8,583 bases of DNA. Source: Candidatus Pacearchaeota archaeon (GTDB lineage: Archaea > Nanoarchaeota > Nanoarchaeia > Pacearchaeales > GW2011-AR1). Every line of letters begins with the position of its first letter. Positions within the stretch are counted from its first letter, which is position 1. Positions 1 through 6,996 of the stretch are shown here, one piece after another. The position numbers and the translations under genes were made by a program. Under the pieces are notes generated by a model, which had not been told where the DNA came from, did no database searches, and worked only from the letters and a program-made list of their open reading frames with translations. Location: assembly GCA_023228245.1 (NCBI GenBank), contig JALOBN010000081.1:1-8583 (forward strand). The letters run 5' to 3'.

Positions 1-2280
1 CTCCCCGCGACCTGGGGCAACGCAATCACCGATGCCGCGCTGATAGCCGCGCTCTCCACTCTCGCCGCATGGTCCGACCTTACCAACATCACCATCTCCG
101 GCGTCCACACCGGGGGGGCCGCACGTGCCTATTCCTCCACGACGGTCAAGGATTCCGACGTAGAGGTCGGCGGCGTGGTCACCCTTACACCCGAGGGTCC
201 AACAAGGTCTATCGTCGTCTACGAGGACAACAGCTACGCCGACGAGATAGCCACCTACTCGCCTACCATTTGGGGCGGCGACACCTACGAGTTGACCGAC
301 ACAAACTATCTCGACACGCTGAACATCCTCGCCGGGCATAACCCTGCTGACACCAACTTTCATGAGGTCATCAACGGCTCTCTCGTCTACCCCTCGACTT
401 CTGGACTCACCCCGCGATTCCCCACGGGTACCACGAAGGTCAAGCGCACGATACGAAACGATGCCGCTGTTGCCTCCGCGATAACCATAGACGACCTGTG
501 GTTCGGGTCTGTCGAGAGAATCAGCGACCACAGGGCCGAGGGGGCTATGGGACTACGCACGCTGTCGGGGGACGTGAAGGGGAACCTTGCGGCGCTGGCC
601 GATGTGCATATCTCGGCGACGACGTTTAATTCCCTATGGACTGAAGTGTATCGGGATATCTGGGTGACATGGCGCGGGGTTTCCGCCTTCGACGCTACTC
701 ATGTATGGGCGGTTGGTCATAATTCCGCCGCAGGGGACGACGGGGCGATAGTATTCTATGATGGCCTTAACTGGACCCCGCAGGTTAGCGGTGTAAACTA
801 CACCCTTTATGACGTTTGCGCCATAAGTACAACTGTTGCATGGGCTGTTGGCAGTAACGGAACCATCCTCAAGACCACGGACGGCGGGGCGAATTGGGTT
901 CCACAGGTGTCGGGAACCACGAAGATTTTACACGGCGTTGTTGCTTTTGATGTCAATACGGTCTATGTGGTGGGGGACACCGGAACCATCCTCAAGACCA
1001 CGGACGGCGGGGCAAATTGGGTCGCGCAGGTGTCGGGAACCACTCAGCAACTGCTTGATGTTTCTCTTACCGACGCTACTCATGCTATCGCCATAGGAGA
1101 CGCCGGAACCATCCTCAAGACCACGGACGGAACCAACTGGGCTGCTCCCGCCTCGGGTACTACGGATGACCTCTATGGGGTTTCCTATCTCGATGCCACT
1201 CATGCATGGGCGGTTGGCGATAATGGGACGATAGTGTTCTCAGGGGATGCCGGGGTGACGTGGGGACCACAGACGAGCAATACCACACAGACAATATCTG
1301 CCGTCTGGTCCGCTGACTCGACACACATCTGGGCGACATCTGGTGATGTGCTGTTCTCAAATGGTGTGACATGGACCGCGCAGACTGGCGTTGGTGCTGG
1401 TTATGGCATAGAGGGGATAAGCAATAGTTCCATATGGGTTGTCGGTGGTGCGATGATATTCCACGGCGTTGCCGCCGCCGCTCCCATGACCTGCACGGAT
1501 GTCACCTTCGGCCAGAACAACAACTACTCCGAGAACTGGAACCCCGTTCTCGACGCCGTCGGAGCGACGCAGACCGCTTTGACCACACGCCGCCGGAGCT
1601 CATATCGACAGATGGTAGCCGCCGCAACAGAGACGTTCCTGTTCAACGTCAAAGCTCACCAGGGAACTCACATGATAACCGCAGGCGTTTCCTTGGGAGC
1701 CGCCGACGCGAAAGACACGTTTGACCTGACATTCAAGTTGCAGACCACGGGCGGGACCGACATCACAACGCAGACCACGACCGCATCTCTGCACCTGCTG
1801 TTCTCCGGGGCAGAGACGTACACGGCTACCGAATTCTTGGAGATATGCAAGATAGCGTTCCCGAGACTCGGGGGACTGACGATACCATCGGAAGGTCTAT
1901 CCACAAACGCCGAGTGGGCGAACGTCAATCAGGTCGTCATCGTCACCGCAGATGCCGCACTTGCTACTACTCTGTGGCTCGACTACATCGCTCTGGTCCC
2001 GACGTGGGCGAAGGTCGAGGTCACCAGTTGGGCTTATAACACGATGATACTCGACTCGCGGAGTCTCAAGGCCGTCCTTGCCTCTCTTGACGGCTCACTG
2101 GACACCGCGCAGATATACGACTCGACGAAGGTTATCGGCATCCCGAAATTCACCGCCGACCCGAATGGTGGCAACTATACCATCGTGTGTGTAAACAACG
2201 TGGCGGGCGACGATCGGGCCACGTTCATTCCCGACGTGAAGCTGGTCTACAACCCGACTTACCTGCTGGTGGGGCCATGA
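1..2280 (+). CDS. Phage tail/baseplate protein with a Ycf48/Asp-box beta-propeller (5' end outside window)
   Basis: The reading frame is open from base 1 to the TGA at 2278-2280, so 759 residues are visible and the true start lies upstream. Visible residues ~1-215 are unrecognised and rich in Thr, Asp and Ala. Residues ~220-490 form a repeat region. A strand pattern Gly-[Thr/Ala/Asp]-hydrophobic-hydrophobic recurs seven times, with its Gly codon at 742, 859, 982, 1105, 1225, 1342 and 1447. Asp-box motifs of the type [ST]xDxGxxW follow in several copies (TTDGGANW twice, SGDAGVTW once). Strands of the form HAWAVGDNGT match the Ycf48/HCF136 and BNR-like propeller families. The C-terminal ~270 residues look like beta-sandwich and end in NPTYLLVGP. 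The role in host binding or as a baseplate/fibre component is inferred from the fold and from the overlapping baseplate-like gene downstream. The tail assignment rests mostly on context. The propeller assignment is stronger. Confidence 0.72.
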   Translation, partial: LPATWGNAITDAALIAALSTLAAWSDLTNITISGVHTGGAARAYSSTTVKDSDVEVGGVVTLTPEGPTRSIVVYEDNSYADEIATYSPTIWGGDTYELTDTNYLDTLNILAGHNPADTNFHEVINGSLVYPSTSGLTPRFPTGTTKVKRTIRNDAAVASAITIDDLWFGSVERISDHRAEGAMGLRTLSGDVKGNLAALADVHISATTFNSLWTEVYRDIWVTWRGVSAFDATHVWAVGHNSAAGDDGAIVFYDGLNWTPQVSGVNYTLYDVCAISTTVAWAVGSNGTILKTTDGGANWVPQVSGTTKILHGVVAFDVNTVYVVGDTGTILKTTDGGANWVAQVSGTTQQLLDVSLTDATHAIAIGDAGTILKTTDGTNWAAPASGTTDDLYGVSYLDATHAWAVGDNGTIVFSGDAGVTWGPQTSNTTQTISAVWSADSTHIWATSGDVLFSNGVTWTAQTGVGAGYGIEGISNSSIWVVGGAMIFHGVAAAAPMTCTDVTFGQNNNYSENWNPVLDAVGATQTALTTRRRSSYRQMVAAATETFLFNVKAHQGTHMITAGVSLGAADAKDTFDLTFKLQTTGGTDITTQTTTASLHLLFSGAETYTATEFLEICKIAFPRLGGLTIPSEGLSTNAEWANVNQVVIVTADAALATTLWLDYIALVPTWAKVEVTSWAYNTMILDSRSLKAVLASLDGSLDTAQIYDSTKVIGIPKFTADPNGGNYTIVCVNNVAGDDRATFIPDVKLVYNPTYLLVGP
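742..1470 (+). repeat. Seven propeller-blade repeats, three nearly identical at DNA level
   Basis: The blade-marker Gly codons are spaced 117, 123, 123, 120, 117 and 105 bp apart, all in frame (about 39-41 residues per blade, with the last one shorter). Three adjacent copies, starting at 859, 982 and 1105, share an identical 26-bp block that starts GGAACCATCCTCAAGACCAC. The first two copies match at 58 of 62 positions (859-920 against 982-1043). The outer blades are related only at protein level. This points to recent duplication or gene conversion of the central blades. Confidence 0.8.
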
Positions 2281-3401
2281 TCGACATACAGATATGGAAC
2301 AAGGGGGGGACGCGCTGTCTCTCGACGCTCACCGAGGACGGGGAAGCCAACTATCGTCACGAGGACGCGGAGGTGACAAAGAACAGGCAGGGCGACGCAA
2401 CGCTGACGTTCGAACTGCACCGCGACCCCGTGTCGGAATATTGGGAGGACTTAGAGGACTCGAACGTCATAAGAGGCTATATCGACGGCGAGTTTCGCTG
2501 GGAGGGCGACATAGAGGGTGTCGAGCGAACGATAGACAAAGAGTCGAGTTTCACCGTCGAGTGCTTGGGCTGGTCCGCGAAGCTGAAGGTGCAGGGAACG
2601 GACGCCGATGTTGCGCTGAATCTTGGGGCCGAGAAGGGCTCGACTTATATCACCGACCATATCGTCGGCCAGGGCGACCCGGTGTTGACCGCGGGATCGA
2701 TAGACACGTCCGACCTGCTGTTCACCACGGGCATAGAGTTCTACCCCGGCAAGGACTTCTGGTACATCCTCGACGAGATATGCAAGTACCAACTCTACGA
2801 CTGGTGGGTCGAGCGGAGCTTGGATCCCCGGTTGCCCCCGGCGCCGCGAATCTGCTTCGGGCCTCGCGAGACGGCGGTGAGCTATCAAGTCCTGCTCGGA
2901 GATTGCGAACAGTCGTCTCTTAACCGCAACCGGGAGGACCTGTGGAACTGGTCACAGTACGGGTACACGCCCGACGGCTCTATCTATGACTACGTCACCG
3001 CGCAGGACGCAAGCTCACAGGCAGCGCACGGGCTGAGAATGAACTGGGACTCGGTGAGTTACGCGATAGATCAGACCGAAGCGCAGGCACTCGCGGATAC
3101 ATTTATCGCCCTGCACAAAGACCTCAAGCCCAACTCGTCGATCACGACCGACATGGTGAAGGACGTACACAAGGTGCTGGTGCCGAAGGGCGATATCGAG
3201 CCGCGGAATGTCCTGCTGATACCCGACCTTCTGCCGACCGAGGAAACGATAGTCTCAGCGCAGAGCATCAATGAAATGCAGACGTGGAGTGTCAACGAAG
3301 TGAAGCTCAAGAATGGCATGATCGACCTCGCCCCCGGAGGCCTGCCGACGACGCTCGACGTCCTGCTCGCGAAGTACGACATGAGGGACCAGTATCTATG
3401 A
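2277..3401 (+). CDS. Probable baseplate hub / minor tail protein (Gp37-like)
   Basis: The protein has 374 residues. I chose ATG 2277 because it overlaps the preceding stop as ATGA and has a GGTGGGG ribosome binding site just upstream. The GTG at 2187 lies deep inside the previous gene. The N-terminal ~100 residues have the layout of phage hub proteins (ReqiPepy6 Gp37-like, gp27/Tal N-terminal type). There is a beta-rich opening with alternating charged strands, then GYIDGEFRWEGDIEGVERT, which is the usual 'own reference frame, outgoing value, back-transform' strand pair. A later region, KDFWYILDEICKYQLYDWWV, resembles the helix that precedes the second barrel in such proteins. No enzymatic motif is visible. 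Its likely role is to link the tail tube tip to the receptor-binding parts encoded on either side. The family assignment is from overall pattern only. Bases 2303-2309 are a run of seven G near the start, a possible slippage or sequencing-error site. Confidence 0.6.
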   Translation: MIDIQIWNKGGTRCLSTLTEDGEANYRHEDAEVTKNRQGDATLTFELHRDPVSEYWEDLEDSNVIRGYIDGEFRWEGDIEGVERTIDKESSFTVECLGWSAKLKVQGTDADVALNLGAEKGSTYITDHIVGQGDPVLTAGSIDTSDLLFTTGIEFYPGKDFWYILDEICKYQLYDWWVERSLDPRLPPAPRICFGPRETAVSYQVLLGDCEQSSLNRNREDLWNWSQYGYTPDGSIYDYVTAQDASSQAAHGLRMNWDSVSYAIDQTEAQALADTFIALHKDLKPNSSITTDMVKDVHKVLVPKGDIEPRNVLLIPDLLPTEETIVSAQSINEMQTWSVNEVKLKNGMIDLAPGGLPTTLDVLLAKYDMRDQYL

Positions 3402-3871
3402 GCCAGAAACGTAACGACCGGCTGAACGGGCCGCAGGTTGGAGTAGTACACAGGTTCCCCCCGGTGCAGAAGCTCGGACCCTACGCCCTGGCCGCGAACA
3501 CCAACTGGCAGGACGTTACCGATATGAGTCTGAGCATAACGCTCACCGAAGTGTCGCACATTCAGATCATGGCCGAGGGCAAGTTTATCTGCACGGCGGC
3601 CGGCGCCGAGAACTTCATCACGTTTCTGAAGGTTGTTCGGAATCCGTTGGGCGCGGGCTATGCGGACCACGCCTACCGTCCCGATGCCGCCGAGACAATC
3701 GTGGCAACCGGGGCGGCCGACTGGTACACAGACATGTCGCATAGCGTCGAATGGACCGATTGCGCTGTAGGAGTCCACCTGTTCAAGATGCAGGCTTGCG
3801 AGATTCTTCAGACGGCGAGGACAAGGAAGTTGTATCACACGGTAATGATACCCCACATCATAAAGGCGTAA
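3398..3871 (+). CDS. Small phage structural protein of unknown function
   Basis: The protein has 157 residues. The start at ATG 3398 overlaps the upstream stop as ATGA, with GAGGG at 3384-3388 as the likely ribosome binding site, so translation is probably coupled to the hub gene. After a charged N-terminus (MSQKRNDRLNGPQVG) the chain is mostly predicted beta strands, such as VSHIQIMAEGKFICTAAG and the C-terminal LYHTVMIPHIIKA. There are few charged helices and no signal peptide or membrane segment. This composition fits a jelly-roll or beta-sandwich accessory baseplate or fibre protein, and the position directly after the hub gene supports that. I do not recognise the family, so the structural role is inference from context. 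Confidence 0.55.
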   Translation: MSQKRNDRLNGPQVGVVHRFPPVQKLGPYALAANTNWQDVTDMSLSITLTEVSHIQIMAEGKFICTAAGAENFITFLKVVRNPLGAGYADHAYRPDAAETIVATGAADWYTDMSHSVEWTDCAVGVHLFKMQACEILQTARTRKLYHTVMIPHIIKA

Positions 3872-3873
3872 CC

Positions 3874-4182
3874 ATGGGACTTATGACTGAGGAGAACTTC
3901 GACCGCTACGTTGCACAGCACGACAAGGCCGAGGCGCGGTTCATGCGCGAACATAACGGCTGTCTGCACCGGCTGGAGCAAGGGCAGAACGAGATCAGGG
4001 AATTGCTCGAAAAGCAACACGCCGAGGTGACCGAGCGGCTGACCTGCCTGGAGACGAAAGAGATCGATAGGGGCGCTCAGAAAAAGGTTGTCTCGTCGTG
4101 GAAGTCGAACGCGGCGTGGTTCCTCGGCATCGTACTGACCCTGATAACCATCACGTCCCTGGTCATCGCCCTGGTGAAATGA
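3874..4182 (+). CDS. XhlA-like coiled-coil protein with C-terminal membrane anchor
   Basis: The protein has 102 residues. ATG 3874 lies 2 bp after the previous stop, with AAAGG just upstream. A second in-frame ATG at 3883 is possible. Residues ~8-62 are strongly charged and helical (DKAEARFMREHN, RLEQGQNEIRELLEKQHAEV), as in a coiled coil. A basic stretch with GAQKKVVSSWKS follows, then one hydrophobic segment at about 81-100 (WFLGIVLTLITITSLVIALV) and a final Lys. Soluble coiled coil plus C-terminal membrane helix in about 100 residues is the architecture of Bacillus phage haemolysin XhlA, which works with a holin and lysin during lysis. The lysin and holin genes lie directly downstream, beyond a terminator. 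Membrane topology is clear from sequence. The XhlA relationship is by architecture and context only. Confidence 0.6.
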   Translation: MGLMTEENFDRYVAQHDKAEARFMREHNGCLHRLEQGQNEIRELLEKQHAEVTERLTCLETKEIDRGAQKKVVSSWKSNAAWFLGIVLTLITITSLVIALVK

Positions 4183-4203
4183 AGACATACCGCCGCTGGA
4201 AGC

Positions 4204-4227
4204 GCCGCCTCATCAGGCGGCTTTTTT
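4204..4227 (+). terminator. Intrinsic terminator after the tail/XhlA-like operon
   Basis: A perfect 6-bp GC stem, GCCGCC (4204-4209) with GGCGGC (4216-4221), encloses the loop TCATCA and is followed directly by six T (4222-4227). It lies between the XhlA-like gene and the lysin. It should end or attenuate tail-operon transcription before the lysis genes. I see no convincing promoter in the 31 bases before the lysin start, so read-through or antitermination may feed the downstream genes. Confidence 0.85.
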
Positions 4228-4258
4228 ATATGCTCATGCAGTACTGGTTGGAGGATGA

Positions 4259-5041
4259 ATGACAACTGCTCAAGACGTACTCGCCCTCGCCCGCGCAGAA
4301 ATAGGCGCACCCGGTTCTGTCGAGTCTCCCCTTGGCTCCAACTCCGGTACGAAGTACCACGCCTGGTATGGAGGGGTACAAGGCTACCAGTGGTGCGCGA
4401 TATTCCAGAGCTGGTTGTTCCGCGACTTCGGATTCAGGTCCTACTACACGGGCGACTGGATCAACTGGGGTGTCCGCAACGGCCTCATGGTGCTGGCCCC
4501 ACAGCCGGGCGCTATCTGCGTCATGGACCGCTACCCGTATCTGGAGCAAGGCGGGATAAGCGACCACGTCGGGATAATCGAATCTGTCAACGGCGCGGCC
4601 CGGACAATGACCTTGATCGAGGGGAACTACAACGACCGGGTTGCCAGAGTAACCAGACCCCTCGACGGCTCGACGAAGTACTACTTTATCCTGCCGAGAT
4701 ATTCGCAGGCACAACCCAAAACACAGGAGGCGGAAGTGTCAACACAATCAAGTGCGGGCCGGGTTACATCTTTTCCGGGAATCTACTACATCGGCATCAT
4801 GGACGGGCGCCCATGGGACGTATGGGCGAAGGCGCAGAACCCCACGCCGAACCCCATCTCAGCAAGGGTTGTGGCGGTGACGAACGACGTGCCGCGCGAT
4901 CCGAAAACCGTGGCGATCGGCCCCAACCAGATCGTCCAGGTGCAGGTGGGCAAAGAGATGGGGTGCAAGGGGAATACCCTCGTCACCATCGAACCCTCTG
5001 TCCCGGCGGTCTGCACGTTTGACCATCGACCAACCGGATAA
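4259..5041 (+). CDS. CHAP-domain endolysin
   Basis: The protein has 260 residues. ATG 4259 is preceded by GGAGG at 4250-4254. Residues ~5-150 form a CHAP (cysteine/histidine amidase-peptidase) domain. The likely nucleophile is Cys46 in YQWCAIFQSW, the catalytic His is His103 in SDHVGIIE, and the third polar residue is Glu121 or Asn123 in IEGNYN. The enzyme is expected to cut an amide or peptide bond in peptidoglycan at the end of infection. There is no signal peptide, so export would depend on the holin encoded at 5079-5339. After a Gln/Ser/Thr-rich linker (~155-172) comes a C-terminal domain of about 90 residues with alternating beta strands (residues ~172-260). It is probably for wall binding, but I recognise no known repeat family there. 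The frame ends in two consecutive TAA codons. Confidence 0.85.
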   Translation: MTTAQDVLALARAEIGAPGSVESPLGSNSGTKYHAWYGGVQGYQWCAIFQSWLFRDFGFRSYYTGDWINWGVRNGLMVLAPQPGAICVMDRYPYLEQGGISDHVGIIESVNGAARTMTLIEGNYNDRVARVTRPLDGSTKYYFILPRYSQAQPKTQEAEVSTQSSAGRVTSFPGIYYIGIMDGRPWDVWAKAQNPTPNPISARVVAVTNDVPRDPKTVAIGPNQIVQVQVGKEMGCKGNTLVTIEPSVPAVCTFDHRPTG

Positions 5042-5078
5042 TAACTCAATCAACTGCGTAATTTTAGGAGGTGACAAC

Positions 5079-5339
5079 ATGGATACAATCACCAAGATCA
5101 TCCTCGGCGCATTGGCGGCCGTCTTCAGTGCGTGCGCCACGATCATCTATATCGTGACCCGCGACGGCGCGATCACCATGGCCTTTGCTGGAATGGCGAC
5201 CAGTTGCGTGACCGGGCTTGCGGGCATCTCGTACGGCTCGCGATTATCGGCAATCTCTGGTGAGCTCATCACGAACACGGCGGTTGCTGGAAAGTCCCCG
5301 ATCGAAACCCCGCCGCCCGCGACGACTCCCCCGGCCTAA
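5079..5339 (+). CDS. Putative holin, two membrane helices
   Basis: The protein has 86 residues. ATG 5079 follows a strong ribosome binding site, AGGAGG, at 5066-5071 with 7-bp spacing. This fixes the start over the in-frame upstream codon at 5019, which lies inside the lysin gene. Two hydrophobic segments are visible: residues ~6-26 (KIILGALAAVFSACATIIYIV) and ~32-50 (AITMAFAGMATSCVTGLAGI). They are separated by a short polar turn (TRDG). The C-terminal tail is polar and then Pro/Thr-rich (PPPATTPPA), probably cytoplasmic or otherwise exposed. Size, two helices and the position immediately after the lysin fit a small class II-type holin that forms the membrane lesions for lysin release. Holin families share little sequence, so the call is from topology and neighbourhood. 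Confidence 0.65.
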   Translation: MDTITKIILGALAAVFSACATIIYIVTRDGAITMAFAGMATSCVTGLAGISYGSRLSAISGELITNTAVAGKSPIETPPPATTPPA

Positions 5340-5363
5340 ACATCACAACCCCGGAGGTCCCCA

Positions 5364-5618
5364 GTGGACAAGTTCAGCCGACGATACAAGCGCCACCTGC
5401 GTAAGGCATTACGCCATTCGTTCAAGGGCCAGTACCACACCTACATGGCGAAGCTGGTCTATGCGCTCGACAAGGTGCCCGAGTTTGAGATTGCGGTAGA
5501 GGAGATCCAGGAGCAGATCGAAGACCTCGCCGACGTGGACACCGACTTCATGCCCCTGGCGCGCTTCGTCAAGAACGAGGTTGTCTGCGACCCGGAGGAT
5601 GCCAATGGCGAAGAATGA
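5364..5618 (+). CDS. Small phage protein, basic N-terminus and acidic C-terminus, unknown function
   Basis: The protein has 84 residues and starts at GTG 5364, with GGAGG at 5353-5357 and 6-bp spacing. The first ~22 residues are very basic (KFSRRYKRHLRKALRHSFKG). The remainder is strongly acidic (EFEIAVEEIQEQIEDLADVDTD, ending DPEDANGEE). The predicted structure is mostly helical, with no membrane segment. The split of charge could suit nucleic-acid or membrane-surface binding with an autoinhibitory or partner-binding tail, but that is speculation. Its 3' end overlaps the start of the phosphoesterase gene by 14 bp in another frame, suggesting translational coupling. I do not recognise the family. 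Confidence 0.6.
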   Translation: MDKFSRRYKRHLRKALRHSFKGQYHTYMAKLVYALDKVPEFEIAVEEIQEQIEDLADVDTDFMPLARFVKNEVVCDPEDANGEE

Positions 5619-6993
5619 CGGCAAATACGGAACGGGAACGTGCGCCCACTGCAAGAAGAAATTCCCGAAGAACAATCCGGGGCAGAAGTTCTGCCCGCTC
5701 CCCGCCGAATGTCGGAAACTTGCCTATAACGAATCCCGGCGTAAGGACCTGGGGAAGGGGATATGTCGATTCTGTGGGAACGAGTTTCAAAAGGCAGCCA
5801 GCTCACAGATGTACTGCCCTCGACCCGCCACCTGCAAGGGAGACTATGAGCAGGCGCAACGAAGGCTCGAGACGGTGAAACAATGCCGTCAGTGCGGCGC
5901 CGACTTCACGGTCGATATCGACCACAAGGTCTACTGCCCTGATTGCAAGGATAACGTGGACCCCATTGCAGAGGCGCGCGCGAAGCAGGAGCGGGAGCGC
6001 AAAAAGCAGGACATGACCGCGGCGCTCTTGGACGAACGGAACCGGACGCAGGTCCTCGACGAACTGCTGGCGGCGAACGCTCGGGTTGCCGGTTGGACTC
6101 CGAAGCGGTTCAACGTCTCCCGCAAGAAAAGGTATCCGGTCGAGCAGGCGAACATCGTCTATAGCGACTGGCATACGGGCGAGAAGTTGACGCTGGAGGA
6201 GTCGGGCGGCCTCGCCGAGTACAACCTTGCCATTCAACGCCAGCGCGTCGAGCGGAGCGTCCAGGGACAGGCTGAGATAGTCGGGATACAGCAGGACGGT
6301 GGAGTGCCGATCAACCACTGTAACGTCCACCTTCTCGGCGATATCGTCACTCAGGAGAAAATCTACAAGGGCCAGCATGCCTATATCGAGGCCTACACCG
6401 CCGACCAACTCGTCTACGCGAAGAATCTTCTCGCCGAAACCCTGCTCAATATGCTCTCCATCTACCACACCATTGACTGTTACTGCGTCCCCGGCAACCA
6501 CGGGCGAATGGGTGAGAAGGGCGAGGGTCCGACGTGGAACAACTTTGACTACCTTCTCTACCACTGGACCCGCGATCTGCTTCAAAAGTACCCTCAGATA
6601 CGCTGGTGCATACCCCGCTCCTGGTTCTATACGACCGTCATTCTCGGCTGGCGATTCTGCGGCTCCCACGGTGACGACATACAGATGTACAAGCGCATCC
6701 CGTTCTACGGGCTCGAACGCGACGTGAACGACATGAGCGCGATGCTCTGGAACATCGACGAGACTCCCCCGAACTACTGGCTCTACGCGCACTTCCACAC
6801 ACATGAGGAAGCCGAGTTGGTTCACGGTGAGCGCTTCATGAACGGGTCGGTCGTCGGCGGCTCGATGCTCTCGACAAAGAAGCTCAAGAGGGTCAGCCGG
6901 CCGAACCAGACTTTCTTCGGGCTCTCGGAATCCCGCGGCGTGACCTGGCGCTATCCGCTTTGGCTGGACGAGCCGAAGAAGAAGGCAGCCTGA
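5605..6993 (+). CDS. Metallophosphoesterase with three N-terminal zinc ribbons
   Basis: The protein has 462 residues. ATG 5605 has GGAGG at 5594-5598 with 6-bp spacing and overlaps the end of the previous gene. Three Cys4 modules come first: C13/C16/C30/C36, C54/C57/C71/C77 and C94/C97/C111/C114. They share the pattern CxxC...[FY]CPxP..C, with the last one shortened to YCPDC. A charged helical linker (~120-160) follows. The catalytic domain carries the calcineurin-like metal-binding set: D188 and H190 in YSDWHTGEK, G245-D246 in LLGDIV, N298-H299 in PGNHGR, H355 in GSHGDD, and H396 and H398 in YAHFHTHEE. It probably binds two metal ions and hydrolyses a phosphodiester or phosphomonoester. The zinc ribbons suggest a nucleic-acid substrate, which is inference. 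It lies at the end of the late region and converges with the next gene, with only 3 bp between the stops. Confidence 0.85.
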   Translation: MAKNDGKYGTGTCAHCKKKFPKNNPGQKFCPLPAECRKLAYNESRRKDLGKGICRFCGNEFQKAASSQMYCPRPATCKGDYEQAQRRLETVKQCRQCGADFTVDIDHKVYCPDCKDNVDPIAEARAKQERERKKQDMTAALLDERNRTQVLDELLAANARVAGWTPKRFNVSRKKRYPVEQANIVYSDWHTGEKLTLEESGGLAEYNLAIQRQRVERSVQGQAEIVGIQQDGGVPINHCNVHLLGDIVTQEKIYKGQHAYIEAYTADQLVYAKNLLAETLLNMLSIYHTIDCYCVPGNHGRMGEKGEGPTWNNFDYLLYHWTRDLLQKYPQIRWCIPRSWFYTTVILGWRFCGSHGDDIQMYKRIPFYGLERDVNDMSAMLWNIDETPPNYWLYAHFHTHEEAELVHGERFMNGSVVGGSMLSTKKLKRVSRPNQTFFGLSESRGVTWRYPLWLDEPKKKAA

Positions 6994-6996
6994 CCT

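Noticed and set aside
112..118. Run of seven G as a programmed frameshift or pseudogene mark
   Set aside because: The reading frame stays open and sensible on both sides, and no alternative frame product is plausible.
859..1140. Regularly spaced repeats that might suggest a CRISPR array
   Set aside because: The 123-bp period is an exact multiple of three, the repeats are in frame and encode propeller blades, and the intervening sequence is also conserved at protein level.
2187..2276. Upstream GTG start for the hub gene
   Set aside because: It would overlap the previous gene by about 90 bp, whereas ATG 2277 gives an ATGA overlap with a nearby ribosome binding site.
4255..5022. Long overlapping frame starting MNDNC within the lysin gene
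   Set aside because: It is shifted by one base from the CHAP gene, and its product is Arg/Pro-rich without domain features, typical of a shadow frame in GC-rich DNA.
5019..5078. Upstream start for the holin candidate
   Set aside because: It lies within the lysin gene and would add a polar N-terminus. ATG 5079 has an AGGAGG site at ideal spacing.
5803..6825. Long minus-strand frame opposite the phosphoesterase
   Set aside because: It mirrors the codons of the phosphoesterase, has no ribosome binding site of note and shows no motif, while the plus frame has complete metal-binding motifs.
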